64,000 nucleotides of DNA from the NCBI RefSeq assembly GCF_014467055.1, contig NZ_CP060696.1:558001-622000 (forward strand), read 5' to 3'. The stretch's first letter is position 1, and each line of letters opens with the position of its first letter. The notes under the pieces are model-generated. The model was not told where the DNA came from. It did not search any database and saw nothing but the letters and a program-made list of their open reading frames with translations. A program made the position numbers and the translations under genes. Shown piece after piece: positions 26,984 to 36,491 of the stretch. The stretch comes from Caproicibacterium amylolyticum (GTDB lineage Bacteria; Bacillota; Clostridia; Oscillospirales; Acutalibacteraceae).

Positions 26984-29107
26984 ATGAGCAAACAGGAAAA
27001 ACAAAATTTGTTCCGACAGCAGGCACAGCAATTAGTGGAAAAGATGACGCTGGAGGAAGCAGCTTCGCAGCTTCGTTATGACGCGCCTGCAGTGGAACGC
27101 CTGCATATTCCGGCCTGCAACTGGTGGAATGAAGCACTGCACGGGGTGGCACGCGCAGGCACCGCCACGGTGTTCCCGCAGGCGATTGCGATGGCCGCTG
27201 TTTTTGATGAAGCGGAAATGTCTGCTATGGCGGATATTATTGCCGAGGAGGGGCGCGCCAAGTACAATATGCAGGCCGCTGCAGGTGACCGGGACTTGTA
27301 CAAAGGTCTGACTTTCTGGTCGCCGAATATCAACCTTTTCCGTGACCCGCGCTGGGGCAGGGGGCAGGAAACTTACGGCGAGGATCCATTTTTAACAGCG
27401 CGGCTTGGCTGTGCCTACGTGAAAGCCCTGCAGGGGGACGGTGCTTACCTGAAAGCTGCTGCATGTGCAAAGCATTTTGCAGTGCACAGCGGCCCGGAAG
27501 CGACCCGCCACGGCTATGACGCTAAAGTCAGCCTGCACGACCTGTGGGATACCTATCTGCCCGCTTTTGAAGCATTGGTCAAAGAGGCGGATGTTGCAGG
27601 TATCATGGGTGGCTATAACCGCATCAATGGTGTGCCGTGCTGTGCAAATCCGCAGCTGCAGAAGATTCTGCGCGGAAAGTGGGGGTTTCACGGATATTTT
27701 GTTTCAGATGCGTGGGCACTGCATGACCTGTACCAGTTCAGCCCCTTGACCGAGGGACCGCTGGATACTGCACAGCTTGCTCTGCCCAATGGCTGCGACC
27801 TGGACTGTGGGGATACTTATCCGCATATCATGGAAGCGTTTGCAAAAGGAATGGTTACAGAAAAGGACATCCGCACAGCGGCAGAACGCCTTTTCACCAT
27901 CCGCTTTGCACTTGGCGAATTTGCACAGGACTGCCCATATGACAGTATTCCGTTTTCAGAAGTAGATTCAGCGGAACACAATGCAGCTTCTCTGCGTATG
28001 AGTGAAAAATCCGCGGTGCTGCTGAAAAATGACGGCCTGCTGCCGCTTTCGCTGAAATCCCTGCACACCATCGGTGTAATTGGCCCGAACGCAGACAGCA
28101 TTGAAGTCCTGCGCGGTAATTACTGCGGTACGGCATCCCACTGGGAAACCAACCTGCGCGGGATTCAGGACTATGTGGGCGGCAGCGCAAGGGTGCTTTA
28201 TGCGCAGGGCTGTCACCTGTACAAAGATAATGTGATGGATTTGGCACAGCAGGATGACCGCCTGAGCGAGGCCGCCGCCGTAGCTGCTGCTTCAGATGTA
28301 GTGGTTCTCTGCCTTGGATTGGACCCGACCATTGAGGGCGAGCAGGGGGACGCCGGAAACGAGTTCGCGGCAGGCGATAAAACAGACCTGCGCCTGCCCG
28401 CGCCGCAGCGCCGCCTGCTGCAGGCGGTGTGTGCAAGCGGCAAGCCGGTGATTCTGGCGGTAAACAGCGGCAGCGCACTGGACCTGCGCTTTGCACAGGA
28501 ACACTGCACGGCAATTTTGCAGCTGTGGTACAGCGGCGCACACGGCGGCACCGCGCTGGCACGGCTGCTGTTTGGTGATGCGGTGCCTGCCGGACGTCTG
28601 CCGGTCACGTTCTATGAAAATACGGACGACCTGCCGCCGTTTGATGATTACGGCATGGCGGGGCGCACCTATCGGTATTACCGCGGAACACCGCTTTATC
28701 CGTTTGGATACGGTCTTTCCTACAGCCGTTTTGCGTACAGCAATTTACAACTGGAAAAGGACACGCTTGTGTCCGGCGAAAGCCTGCGCCTGACTATAGA
28801 GGTGCAGAACACCGGTGCTGTAACAGCAGATGAGGTAACGCAGATATATCTTGGCAAAGAGCAGCCGGGTGAACTGGACCCGGCTTACAGACTGTGCGGC
28901 TTCGCGCGGACAGCTTTGGCTCCCGGCGAAATTCACCGCCTGACCTTTGAAATTCCTGCGGTTTCTTTTTACAGTGTGGATGCACAGGGGCAGCGCCGGT
29001 TTGAGGCCGGAAACTATGTCGTTTATGCCGGCGGACATCAGCCGGACGAGCGCAGCCGCGCGCTGTGCGGCAGCGAGGCACTCAGCTGCCGCATATATAT
29101 GCGTTAA
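26984..29107 (+). CDS. Glycoside hydrolase family 3 (beta-xylosidase/beta-glucosidase)
   Basis: This 707-residue cytoplasmic enzyme would remove terminal beta-linked xylose or glucose. Domain order is the TIM-barrel GH3 N domain (about 1-310; Glu-Thr-Tyr-Gly-Glu-Asp-Pro substrate-binding motif; nucleophile Asp242 in Val-Ser-Asp-Ala-Trp), the alpha/beta GH3 C domain (about 350-570) and a fibronectin III-like domain (about 610-700). Ser-Asp-Ala-Trp and the Gly-Arg-Gly-Gln-Glu-Thr-Tyr motif are typical of the xylosidase/arabinosidase branch. The ATG at 26984 with AGGAGG 6 bases upstream is preferred to the GTG at 26954. It ends at a strong terminator. Confidence 0.9.
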   Translation: MSKQEKQNLFRQQAQQLVEKMTLEEAASQLRYDAPAVERLHIPACNWWNEALHGVARAGTATVFPQAIAMAAVFDEAEMSAMADIIAEEGRAKYNMQAAAGDRDLYKGLTFWSPNINLFRDPRWGRGQETYGEDPFLTARLGCAYVKALQGDGAYLKAAACAKHFAVHSGPEATRHGYDAKVSLHDLWDTYLPAFEALVKEADVAGIMGGYNRINGVPCCANPQLQKILRGKWGFHGYFVSDAWALHDLYQFSPLTEGPLDTAQLALPNGCDLDCGDTYPHIMEAFAKGMVTEKDIRTAAERLFTIRFALGEFAQDCPYDSIPFSEVDSAEHNAASLRMSEKSAVLLKNDGLLPLSLKSLHTIGVIGPNADSIEVLRGNYCGTASHWETNLRGIQDYVGGSARVLYAQGCHLYKDNVMDLAQQDDRLSEAAAVAAASDVVVLCLGLDPTIEGEQGDAGNEFAAGDKTDLRLPAPQRRLLQAVCASGKPVILAVNSGSALDLRFAQEHCTAILQLWYSGAHGGTALARLLFGDAVPAGRLPVTFYENTDDLPPFDDYGMAGRTYRYYRGTPLYPFGYGLSYSRFAYSNLQLEKDTLVSGESLRLTIEVQNTGAVTADEVTQIYLGKEQPGELDPAYRLCGFARTALAPGEIHRLTFEIPAVSFYSVDAQGQRRFEAGNYVVYAGGHQPDERSRALCGSEALSCRIYMR

Positions 29108-29113
29108 ACTAAA

Positions 29114-29158
29114 AAATTCCTCTCCAGAAGTCTTGAAATTTCTGGAGAGGAATTTTGC
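29114..29158. terminator. Bidirectional terminator between GH3 and TetR genes
   Basis: A 16-bp perfect stem (29114-29129 with 29140-29155) with A-rich and T-rich flanks serves both convergent genes. Confidence 0.88.
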
Positions 29159-29159
29159 A

Positions 29160-29786
29160 TTACGGATGTTTTTCTTCCGGTACAGCCTGCACAGCGGGCC
29201 ATTTGATGGTGCTGTCCTTATGGAAAGCACCTGCTATGCCGTGAAACAGCAGATTGTACATAGTGCTGCGCTCTTTGCTGCCGGAGGGCAGCCGTTCGTC
29301 AATGATGCGGACAGCAAAGTTCAGCGTGGTTTCAATGATATAAGTCCACAAAATGTCAGAATTGACGTTCAGCACAGACTGATTTTTCTGGATCAGCTTG
29401 ATAAAAAACGGAAAAGATTCATTTTGCCCTTCTATTACTTCTTCTGTGTAATAAGAAGAGTGCCGGAACTGTACGTAAAACTTTGCGTGAAAGCCGTTTT
29501 CCAGCCAGTAGTTCAGGTAGGCTTCCCACAGTGCGTTTGCATTTTTTTCAAAGTTAAGTCCTTGAAAAGGAACTTCGTGCAGAGCAGCGTCAACTCTCCT
29601 GTCAATATAATAAAGGCACTGCAAAAGCAGCTCTGATTTCGTTGCGAAATTATTAAAAATGGAGCCTTCTGAAATGCCTAACTCGGTGGCTATTTTTGCG
29701 GTGGAAACTCTCTCAAGACCATGTTCGCCAACATAGCGAATGGCAGCTTCCAAAATACTGTTTGGCTTAATTTCTTTTCTTCTCAT
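29160..29786 (-). CDS. TetR-family transcriptional regulator
   Basis: The 208-residue protein has an N-terminal helix-turn-helix (about 10-55; Ile-Ala-Thr-Glu-Leu-Gly-Ile-Ser-Glu-Gly-Ser-Ile-Phe-Asn-Asn-Phe) and an all-helical ligand-binding domain. The ATG at 29786 is preferred over a TTG at 29822 because that TTG is the -35 box of a consensus promoter. There is no normal Shine-Dalgarno between the -10 box and the ATG, so the mRNA may be leaderless. No efflux gene is adjacent, and the target is unknown. Confidence 0.85.
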   Translation of the reverse strand: MRRKEIKPNSILEAAIRYVGEHGLERVSTAKIATELGISEGSIFNNFATKSELLLQCLYYIDRRVDAALHEVPFQGLNFEKNANALWEAYLNYWLENGFHAKFYVQFRHSSYYTEEVIEGQNESFPFFIKLIQKNQSVLNVNSDILWTYIIETTLNFAVRIIDERLPSGSKERSTMYNLLFHGIAGAFHKDSTIKWPAVQAVPEEKHP

Positions 29787-29793
29787 AAAATTA

Positions 29794-29822
29794 ATGATAC
29801 CCCTTGAACTTGTATTCGTCAA
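29794..29822 (-). promoter_or_regulatory. Sigma-A promoter of the TetR gene, abutting its start codon
   Basis: TTGACG (29822-29817), 17-base spacer, TATCAT (29799-29794) on the minus strand. The predicted transcription start falls at or within a base of the ATG at 29786. Confidence 0.65.
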
Positions 29823-30011
29823 TATATGTACGGCAGAGTTTTCAATTTGGAAACAAAATTCAAATCATACTTTTTCTGTAAAATTTAAACTTGCCGTTTC
29901 TATTTAAAGCTGTTTAGCAGGATATAGTGCGTAGGCATTGATTATAAAGCGGAGGAATTTGCAAAATTACAAGCTTTGTGAGCGGTAATCCAGTCAGTCG
30001 GAAAAATTCGC

Positions 30012-30040
30012 TTGACAGTTCGTTGGTGCGCGGCTATAAT
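30012..30040 (+). promoter_or_regulatory. Consensus promoter of the riboflavin operon
   Basis: TTGACA (30012-30017), a 17-base spacer and TATAAT (30035-30040): a perfect sigma-A promoter, about 20 bases upstream of the FMN riboswitch. Confidence 0.93.
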
Positions 30041-30057
30041 AAGCACAACTGAATAAA

Positions 30058-30168
30058 ATATCTTCGGGGCAGGGTGAAAATCCCTATCGGTGGTAAAGCC
30101 CACGAGCCGCAAGGCATGACTCGGTGTGATTCCGGGGCCGGCAGTTAAAGTCTGAATAAAAGAAGATT
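30058..30168 (+). ncRNA. FMN riboswitch (RFN element)
   Basis: The conserved RFN core is directly readable: ATCTTCGGGGCAGGGTG at the 5' end, then AATCCCTATCGGTGGT, AAGCCCACGAGCC, TGACTCGGTG, ATTCCGGGGCCGGCAG and AGTCTG, closing with GAAGAT that pairs with ATCTTC to form P1. Binding of FMN would favour the downstream terminators and switch off ribD-ribE-ribBA-ribH. It lies between a consensus promoter and two terminator-like hairpins. Confidence 0.97.
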
Positions 30169-30207
30169 TGCGTAAGCAGTGTTTCTGTGTTTATGCCTGT
30201 ATTTTCT

Positions 30208-30249
30208 GCTCTGAAATGGTTTTCTATCATTTCAGAGCTTTTGTTTTTT
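30208..30249 (+). terminator. Riboswitch-controlled terminator
   Basis: GCTCTGAAATG pairs with CATTTCAGAGC, followed by TTTTGTTTTTT. It lies 40 bases downstream of the FMN aptamer and is the expected expression platform. Confidence 0.9.
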
Positions 30250-30282
30250 ACAGGCAGAATGCATGGAAAAGCTGCTTCTTGG

Positions 30283-30317
30283 AAATGCCCTGAACGATTC
30301 TTGTTCAGGGCATTTTT
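30283..30317 (+). terminator. Second hairpin with T-run in the rib leader
   Basis: AAATGCCCTGAAC pairs perfectly with GTTCAGGGCATTT, ending in TTTTT, 20 bases before the ribD start. It may be a back-up terminator or lower basal read-through. Confidence 0.75.
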
Positions 30318-30335
30318 CTGTACAGGAGTGGTTCT

Positions 30336-31439
30336 ATGACGGATGAAGCATACATGCACATGGCGCTGGGGCTTGCACAAAAAGGCTGCGGCCGTGTCAA
30401 CCCCAACCCAATGGTCGGCGCGGTGATTGTCAAGGATGGCCGAATAATTGGTCAGGGGCACCACCAGCAGTACGGCGGCTTGCACGCAGAGCGAAACGCA
30501 CTGGCAAGCTGCAGCGAATCCCCGCAGGGAGCAGAGCTTTTCGTTACGTTGGAGCCTTGCTGTCACTGGGGGAAAACGCCGCCCTGCACGGATGCCATTC
30601 TGGAAAGCGGTATCCGGCGGGTTGTGATTGGTTCCGCGGACCCCAATCCGTTGGTGGCGGGAAAAGGGGTGCGGACTTTGCGGGAACACGGAATTGCTGT
30701 AACGGAGAATGTGCTTCGCGGGGAGTGTGACCGCCAGAATGAAGTTTTTCTGTATTTTATTCAGAAGAAAGTTCCGTTTGTTGTGCTCAAATATGCCATG
30801 ACGATGGATGGGAAAATCGCGGCGGCTTCCGGACTTTCCAAGTGGATTACCGGGGAAGAAGCACGCAAAAGAGTGCATCAGGACCGGAACCGATATGCAG
30901 CGGTTCTGGTGGGTGCCGGTACGGTGTTGGCAGATGACCCGCAGCTTACCTGCCGCCTGCCGGAGGGAAAAAATCCGGCGCGGATTATTTGTGACACACA
31001 TTTGCGCACCCCGCTGACCGCGCAGGTGGTTGCTACGGCAAAAGAGACCCGCACTATTCTTGCCACCTGTTGTGCAGAGAGTGACCTGCAGCAGCCGTAC
31101 CTCGCTGCAGGCTGTCAAGTGCTGGTGCTGCCGGAACGGGACGGCCGTGTGAATCTGCGGGCACTGATGCAGGAACTGGGCAGGCAGGAACTGGACAGTG
31201 TCCTGCTGGAGGGCGGCGCCGCCCTGAACTGGTCTGCGCTGCAAAGCGGGATTGTCAATAAAGTGCAGGCGTACATTGCGCCAAAGCTGTTTGGCGGTGC
31301 AGCAGCAAAAAACCCGGTGGGCGGCTGCGGCGTGCAGTCCCCACAGGCAGCGTTCCAACTGTCCGAACCGTCGGTTGAGCGGCTGGGAAGCGACCTGCTG
31401 CTGGAAAGTCAGGTGATATCGTGTTCACAGGAATCATAG
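30336..31439 (+). CDS. ribD: Riboflavin biosynthesis bifunctional deaminase/reductase
   Basis: RibD converts the GTP cyclohydrolase II product by deamination and then NADPH-dependent side-chain reduction. The 367-residue protein has an N-terminal zinc deaminase domain (His50-Ala-Glu52, Pro-Cys75-Cys and Cys84 as zinc/catalytic site) and a C-terminal reductase domain (about 150-360; Ser-Lys-Trp-Ile-Thr-Gly and the Leu-Leu-Glu-Gly-Gly motif). GGAG lies before the ATG. It is the first gene of the rib operon, controlled by the FMN riboswitch, and its end overlaps the ribE start by 19 bases. Confidence 0.97.
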   Translation: MTDEAYMHMALGLAQKGCGRVNPNPMVGAVIVKDGRIIGQGHHQQYGGLHAERNALASCSESPQGAELFVTLEPCCHWGKTPPCTDAILESGIRRVVIGSADPNPLVAGKGVRTLREHGIAVTENVLRGECDRQNEVFLYFIQKKVPFVVLKYAMTMDGKIAAASGLSKWITGEEARKRVHQDRNRYAAVLVGAGTVLADDPQLTCRLPEGKNPARIICDTHLRTPLTAQVVATAKETRTILATCCAESDLQQPYLAAGCQVLVLPERDGRVNLRALMQELGRQELDSVLLEGGAALNWSALQSGIVNKVQAYIAPKLFGGAAAKNPVGGCGVQSPQAAFQLSEPSVERLGSDLLLESQVISCSQES

Positions 31440-32059
31440 AGGAGATTGGTACAGTGCAGGCGGTGCGAAAGAATGCGGCTTCTTTGGCACTCACGGTGCA
31501 GGCACACAAAGTCCTTGCCGATATGCAGGAGGGGGACAGCATTGCTGTGAACGGCATCTGCCTGACGGTAACTTCATTTTCGGCGGAATCTTTTACCGCG
31601 GATGTGATGCATGAAACGCTGCTTTACACGACATTTGCTCGTCTGCACAGCGGCAGCCCGGTGAATCTGGAGCGGGCCATGCAGGCAAACGGCCGTTTCG
31701 GCGGGCACATTGTGGCGGGGCATATTGACGGCACTGGCACGATTCTGGCAGTGCAGAAGGATGATAATGCCGTTTGGTACACCATTCGCGCCGGAAAGGA
31801 CATTATGCACTACATTGTGAAAAAAGGTTCTGTTGCCGTGGATGGAATCAGCTTAACGGTGGCGGAAACTGCCGATAATCGTTTTCAGGTATCGATTATT
31901 CCCTATACTGCCGCCTGCACCACGCTGGGACTGTGCCGTGTGGGTGACACGGTCAATTTGGAAACCGACTGCATGGGAAAGTACATTGAAAAACTGCTGC
32001 AGACCCCCGCACCGCAAAACGGTGTTACGCAGGCATATCTCGAAAAATTCGGATTTTAG
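31421..32059 (+). CDS. ribE: Riboflavin synthase, alpha subunit
   Basis: It catalyses dismutation of two 6,7-dimethyl-8-ribityllumazines to riboflavin. The 212-residue protein shows the typical internal duplication of two lumazine-binding barrels: Met-Phe-Thr-Gly-Ile-Ile-Glu starts the first, and His-Ile-Asp-Gly-Thr-Gly marks the second. The start is GTG at 31421 within ribD, confirmed by the highly conserved MFTGI N-terminus; the two genes overlap by 19 bases and are probably coupled. Confidence 0.96.
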   Translation: MFTGIIEEIGTVQAVRKNAASLALTVQAHKVLADMQEGDSIAVNGICLTVTSFSAESFTADVMHETLLYTTFARLHSGSPVNLERAMQANGRFGGHIVAGHIDGTGTILAVQKDDNAVWYTIRAGKDIMHYIVKKGSVAVDGISLTVAETADNRFQVSIIPYTAACTTLGLCRVGDTVNLETDCMGKYIEKLLQTPAPQNGVTQAYLEKFGF

Positions 32060-32070
32060 GAGGGAACAAA

Positions 32071-33270
32071 ATGTTTACATTCAGCACGATTGAAGAAGCA
32101 GTTGAAGATTTAAAGCAAGGCAAAGTGATACTGGTTACAGATGATCCGGGCCGTGAAAATGAGGGAGACTTCATCTGCGCGGCAGAGTTTGCCACAACAG
32201 AAAACGTCAATTTCATGGCGACGCATGCAAAAGGACTCATTTGCATGCCGATGAGCGAAGCATACTGCAAAAAACTGCAGTTTCCGCAGATGGTGGCCAA
32301 CAACACAGACAACCACGAAACCGCTTTTACTGTTTCAGTGGACTATGCCGGAACAACGACCGGTATTTCCGCTGAGGAACGCGGCATGACCGCCAGAGCG
32401 TGTGCGGCACAGGATGCAAAGCCGGAGGATTTCCGCCGCCCGGGGCATATGTTCCCGCTGTTGGCTAAGAAAAACGGTGTGCTCGAAAGAAATGGCCACA
32501 CGGAAGCAACCGTTGACCTGCTCCGGCTTGCCGGTCTGAAAGAATGCGGCTTGTGCTGTGAGGTCATGCGGGAGGACGGCACCATGATGCGTACCGCGGA
32601 ACTGAAAGAACTGGCACAGAAATGGGACCTGAAATTTGTTACCATCAAAGCTTTGCAGCAATACCGAAAAGTGAATGATCAGCTGGTGGAACGGGTCGCT
32701 GTGGCAAATATGCCGACAAAGTACGGAATGTTTACGGCATACGGCTATGTAAACAAACTCAATGGCGAACACCATGTGGCGCTGGTCAAAGGGGAAGTCG
32801 GCAACGGTGAGGACTTATTGTGCCGGGTGCACTCCGAGTGCCTGACGGGCGACGCTTTCGGCTCGGTTCGGTGTGACTGCGGCCAGCAGTTTGCTGCGGC
32901 AATGCAGCAGATTGAAAAGGAAGGACGCGGCATTCTGCTGTATATGCGGCAGGAGGGGCGCGGCATTGGCTTAATCAACAAGTTGCGCGCCTATGAACTG
33001 CAGGACAAGGGCATGGACACGGTGGAGGCAAACCGCGCTCTCGGTTTTGCGGATGACCTACGTGAATATTATATCGGTGCGCAAATCCTGCGGGATTTGG
33101 GTGCCAAAACTCTGCGTTTGCTTACCAATAATCCGGATAAAGTCTATCAACTTGCGGATTACGGCATGAAAATTACAGAACGAGTGCCAATCCAGATGCC
33201 CGCAACAAAATATGACCTTTTCTATCTGCAGACAAAGCAGACAAGAATGGGACATATTTTGCAGTATTGA
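32071..33270 (+). CDS. ribBA: Bifunctional DHBP synthase / GTP cyclohydrolase II
   Basis: This 399-residue fusion provides both precursors of riboflavin. The N-terminal 3,4-dihydroxy-2-butanone 4-phosphate synthase (1-200) has [10 protein letters not shown] and Gly-His-Thr-Glu-Ala. The C-terminal GTP cyclohydrolase II (about 205-399) has the zinc site Cys-([10 protein letters not shown])-Cys-Asp-Cys and Arg-Gln-Glu-Gly-Arg-Gly-Ile-Gly. AGGAGGG precedes the ATG. It is third in the rib operon. Confidence 0.97.
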   Translation: MFTFSTIEEAVEDLKQGKVILVTDDPGRENEGDFICAAEFATTENVNFMATHAKGLICMPMSEAYCKKLQFPQMVANNTDNHETAFTVSVDYAGTTTGISAEERGMTARACAAQDAKPEDFRRPGHMFPLLAKKNGVLERNGHTEATVDLLRLAGLKECGLCCEVMREDGTMMRTAELKELAQKWDLKFVTIKALQQYRKVNDQLVERVAVANMPTKYGMFTAYGYVNKLNGEHHVALVKGEVGNGEDLLCRVHSECLTGDAFGSVRCDCGQQFAAAMQQIEKEGRGILLYMRQEGRGIGLINKLRAYELQDKGMDTVEANRALGFADDLREYYIGAQILRDLGAKTLRLLTNNPDKVYQLADYGMKITERVPIQMPATKYDLFYLQTKQTRMGHILQY

Positions 33271-33294
33271 TTATCAGAAAAGGAGCAAAGAATT

Positions 33295-33762
33295 ATGCGT
33301 ACATATGAAGGAAAACTGGTAGCTAAGGGAACAAAAGTCGGCATTGTTGCCGCAAGGTTCAACGAATTTATCACATCCAAACTTTTGGGCGGTGCGCTGG
33401 ACGGTTTGCGCCGGCATGATGTGCAGGAGGAAAATATTTCGGTGGCATGGGTGCCGGGCGCGTTTGAAATTCCGCTGATTGCTTCCAAAATGGCGAAAAG
33501 CGGGAAGTATGACGCGGTTATCTGTCTTGGCGCGGTCATTCGCGGCAGCACCAGCCATTATGATTATGTTTGCAGTGAAATGTCCAAGGGAATTGCGCAG
33601 GTGTCGCTTACAAGCGGGGTTCCGGTGCTGTTTGGCGTGCTGACTACGGAAAACATTGAACAGGCGATTGAACGCGCAGGCACCAAGGCGGGCAACAAGG
33701 GCTTTGAATGTGCCGCAGACGCTGTGGAAATGGTCAACTTGATTCATGAACTGGAAGCTTAA
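33295..33762 (+). CDS. ribH: 6,7-dimethyl-8-ribityllumazine synthase
   Basis: Lumazine synthase, 155 residues, condenses the RibBA and RibD products and usually assembles as a pentamer or 60-mer shell around RibE. Visible motifs: Arg-Phe-Asn-Glu-Phe-Ile at 21-26, Pro-Gly-Ala-Phe-Glu-Ile-Pro at 54-60, and catalytic His88 in Gly-Ser-Thr-Ser-His-Tyr-Asp. AAAGGAG is upstream of the ATG. It is last in the operon, followed by a terminator. Confidence 0.97.
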   Translation: MRTYEGKLVAKGTKVGIVAARFNEFITSKLLGGALDGLRRHDVQEENISVAWVPGAFEIPLIASKMAKSGKYDAVICLGAVIRGSTSHYDYVCSEMSKGIAQVSLTSGVPVLFGVLTTENIEQAIERAGTKAGNKGFECAADAVEMVNLIHELEA

Positions 33763-33776
33763 ATTCTAATGCAAAA

Positions 33777-33820
33777 AAACAGGCGGGTATCTCCAGAGGG
33801 GGTACCCGCCTGTTTCTGTT
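33777..33820 (+). terminator. Terminator of the riboflavin operon
   Basis: AAACAGGCGGGTA pairs with TACCCGCCTGTTT; the T-rich end lies in the 3' arm. Confidence 0.85.
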
Positions 33821-33937
33821 AGGTATAAAGTTTTACAGAAATAAGCAGAGAATTCTATTGCATATGTAAAATAAAAACATTAAACTATAAATGTAATTTT
33901 TATAAAAGAAGTCAATATTGCAAAGGGAGAGAGCAGC

Positions 33938-36229
33938 ATGGATATAAAAGAACTGGTCAGCAAAATGACATTGGAAGAAAAGGCAGGACTATGCTCCGGC
34001 GCAGATTTTTGGCATACAAAGGCAGTACCGCGGTTGGGCGTACCTTCCATGATGGTGAGTGATGGCCCGCACGGCCTGCGCAAGCAGGACCTGCAGGCAG
34101 ACCACTTGGGTATCAACGAAAGCATTAAGGCAGTCTGCTTTCCGGCGGGCTGTGCAGCCGCGGCTTCTTTTGACAGAAACCTGCTTTACAAGATCGGCGA
34201 AACGCTTGGAAATGAATGTCAGGCTGAAGGAGTCGGCGTGATTCTCGGCCCGGCGGTCAATATTAAGCGTTCCCCGCTTTGCGGACGCAATTTTGAATAT
34301 TATTCTGAGGACCCATACCTTGCTTCTGAACTTGCGGCAAATGAGATAGAAGGGGTGCAGAGCAAAAATGTCGGCACCAGCCTCAAGCATTTCTTTGCGA
34401 ACAATCAGGAGCACCGGCGCATGAGCAGCAGTTCCGAAATGGACGAGCGCACCGCACGGGAGATTTACCTTGCCGCGTTTGAGGGTGCGGTAAAGCAGGC
34501 GAAGCCCTGGACGGTGATGTGCTCCTACAACCGCATTAATGGTGTTTATGCCGCACAGAACCGGAAGTCACTGACGGATATTCTTCGCAAAGAATGGGGC
34601 TTTGACGGCTTTGTGGTCAGCGACTGGGGCGCCGTGAATGACCGCGTACCGGATTTGGAAGCAGGGCTGGATTTGGAGATGCCGACTTCCTTTGGACTAA
34701 ATGACGAAAAAATTGTGCAGGCAGTTCAAAATGGTACGCTGAAAGAATCTGTTCTGGACCGTGCGGTGGAGCGTATCCTGACACAGGTGCAGCGTTTTGA
34801 ACAGCACCGCGACAAAACAGCTGTGTTTGACAGGGAAAAAGACCACGCACTTGCGCGCAAAGCTGCGGGGGAATGCATGGTGCTGCTCAAAAATGATGCA
34901 GAGCTTCTGCCGCTTTCCAAAACAGCAAAGCTTGCGTTTATCGGCGAATTTGCGGCAAAGCCGCGTTATCAGGGCGGCGGCAGTTCGCACATTAATTCCA
35001 GCCGCGTGGATTCCGCATGGGGACTGGTGCAGGAAAACTGCGGGGAGTACCCGAACATTTCCTATGCACAGGGCTACGACACCAATACAGACCAGATTTC
35101 AGCGGACTTGCAGCAGCAGGCGGTGCAGGCGGCAAAGGAAGCAGACACAGCGGTCATTTTTGCGGGATTGCCAGACACCTATGAATCAGAGGGATACGAC
35201 CGCACCCATATGCGTCTGCCCGAAAATCAGGCTGCACTGATTGAAGCAGTGACTGCGGCAAATCCGCATACTGTGGTGGTACTGCACAACGGCTCGCCAG
35301 TGGAAATGCCGTGGCTTGACCGTGTGCAGGCAGTGCTGGAAGCTTACTTGGGCGGACAGGCTGTCGGCGGTGCGCAACTGGATGTGCTGTTCGGCGCGGT
35401 CAATCCCAGCGGGCATCTGGCGGAAACTTTCCCCAAAAAACTGGAGGATAATCCATCTTATCTGTACTACCTCGGCGAGGGTGACAAAACTGAATATCGG
35501 GAGGGCGTTTTTGTTGGCTACCGGTATTATGACACCAAAAAGATGGACGTTTTGTTTCCCTTTGGGCATGGGCTCAGCTATACTGCTTTTTCCTGTGACA
35601 GTATGCGGCTGGACAAAGACCATATGCGCGATACGGACACTTTAACGGTTCAGGTGCAGGTGACCAACACTGGCAAACGCACTGGTAAAGAAGTTTTGCA
35701 GCTGTATGTTGCACCGCCAAAGGGAGAGGTCATCCGCCCAATCCATGAACTGAAAGGCTTTGAAAAGGTGGAGCTTGCCCCCGGCGAAACCAAAACTGTG
35801 ACGTTTACGCTGCAAAAGCGCGCTTTTGCCTACTATGATATGGATTTGCCGGATTGGCGGGTGGAATCCGGCACCTATACGATTGAACTTGGCGAATCGA
35901 GCCGCAAGATTTTAAAAACCGCGCAGATTGCGGTGACAGGCACTTCTAAAAAGCTCAGAAAGGTGACATTGGATACCACGTTTGGGGACTTGATGCAGAT
36001 ACCCGGTGCCGCAGAAATTTTGCAGCCGCTTGTACAGGATTACGGTATTACTTCGGATGACTCCGGAGATAGTACAGCTTTAGGGGAAAGTACTGCTCAA
36101 ATGATGGAACAAATGCTGCGCTATATGCCTCTGCGCGGGATGGTCGCGTTTGGCGGTGGCAAAGTGAATTACGCGGATGCACAGGCGGTGGCGGAGCAGA
36201 TTAACCGGCTGCCCGCCCTGCAGGATTGA
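33938..36229 (+). CDS. Glycoside hydrolase family 3 beta-glucosidase
   Basis: A 763-residue cytoplasmic enzyme likely hydrolysing cellobiose-type or aryl beta-glucosides. The N-terminal barrel has Asp-Gly-Pro-His-Gly-Leu-Arg and the nucleophile Asp229 in Val-Val-Ser-Asp-Trp-Gly. The GH3 C domain follows, with a PA14-free linker, then a fibronectin III-like domain (about 560-640). The Ser-Asp-Trp-Gly signature places it with clostridial beta-glucosidases, distinct from the xylosidase-type GH3 at 26984. The last 90 residues (about 670-763) form an unusual extra tail found in some Firmicutes GH3 enzymes. GGGAGAG precedes the ATG. No signal peptide. Confidence 0.92.
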   Translation: MDIKELVSKMTLEEKAGLCSGADFWHTKAVPRLGVPSMMVSDGPHGLRKQDLQADHLGINESIKAVCFPAGCAAAASFDRNLLYKIGETLGNECQAEGVGVILGPAVNIKRSPLCGRNFEYYSEDPYLASELAANEIEGVQSKNVGTSLKHFFANNQEHRRMSSSSEMDERTAREIYLAAFEGAVKQAKPWTVMCSYNRINGVYAAQNRKSLTDILRKEWGFDGFVVSDWGAVNDRVPDLEAGLDLEMPTSFGLNDEKIVQAVQNGTLKESVLDRAVERILTQVQRFEQHRDKTAVFDREKDHALARKAAGECMVLLKNDAELLPLSKTAKLAFIGEFAAKPRYQGGGSSHINSSRVDSAWGLVQENCGEYPNISYAQGYDTNTDQISADLQQQAVQAAKEADTAVIFAGLPDTYESEGYDRTHMRLPENQAALIEAVTAANPHTVVVLHNGSPVEMPWLDRVQAVLEAYLGGQAVGGAQLDVLFGAVNPSGHLAETFPKKLEDNPSYLYYLGEGDKTEYREGVFVGYRYYDTKKMDVLFPFGHGLSYTAFSCDSMRLDKDHMRDTDTLTVQVQVTNTGKRTGKEVLQLYVAPPKGEVIRPIHELKGFEKVELAPGETKTVTFTLQKRAFAYYDMDLPDWRVESGTYTIELGESSRKILKTAQIAVTGTSKKLRKVTLDTTFGDLMQIPGAAEILQPLVQDYGITSDDSGDSTALGESTAQMMEQMLRYMPLRGMVAFGGGKVNYADAQAVAEQINRLPALQD

Positions 36230-36238
36230 TTTTTTGGT

Positions 36239-36267
36239 TTGCCTTGCTGCAGAAACAGCGGTATACT
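36239..36267 (+). promoter_or_regulatory. Promoter of the DUF6440 gene
   Basis: TTGCCT (36239-36244), a 17-base spacer and TATACT (36262-36267). Confidence 0.7.
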
Positions 36268-36305
36268 ATTGAAAATGATAAAAAGCGTAAGGAGCGGCAG
36301 TCAGC

Positions 36306-36491
36306 ATGAAAAAAGAAGAACGATTTGTTAAAACATTTTCGCAGGGTGGCTTATCAATTACGCAGATCTGGGTGGACCGCGAAACCGGCGTCAATTATCT
36401 TTTTCACTGTGATGGATATGCCGGTGGGTTGACAGCACTGTTGGACAAAAACGGAAAACCCGTAATCACACCACTGGAACCGGCAGAATAA
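36306..36491 (+). CDS. Small DUF6440-type protein
   Basis: A 61-residue soluble protein matching the DUF6440 pattern: Arg-Phe-Val-Lys, a central Ile-Trp-Val-Asp-Arg-Glu-Thr-Gly-Val-Asn-Tyr-Leu segment, Gly-Tyr-Ala-Gly-Gly-Leu-Thr and a C-terminal Leu-Asp-Lys-Asn-Gly-Lys-Pro. The function of the family is not known; the fold looks like a small beta-sheet domain. AAGGAGCGG before the ATG and a dedicated promoter support expression as its own transcript. It ends at a bidirectional terminator. Confidence 0.85.
   Translation: MKKEERFVKTFSQGGLSITQIWVDRETGVNYLFHCDGYAGGLTALLDKNGKPVITPLEPAE

Noticed and set aside
30084..31358. 424-codon open frame antisense to the FMN riboswitch and ribD
   Set aside because: It runs across a well-defined riboswitch and ribD with all catalytic motifs; shadow frame.
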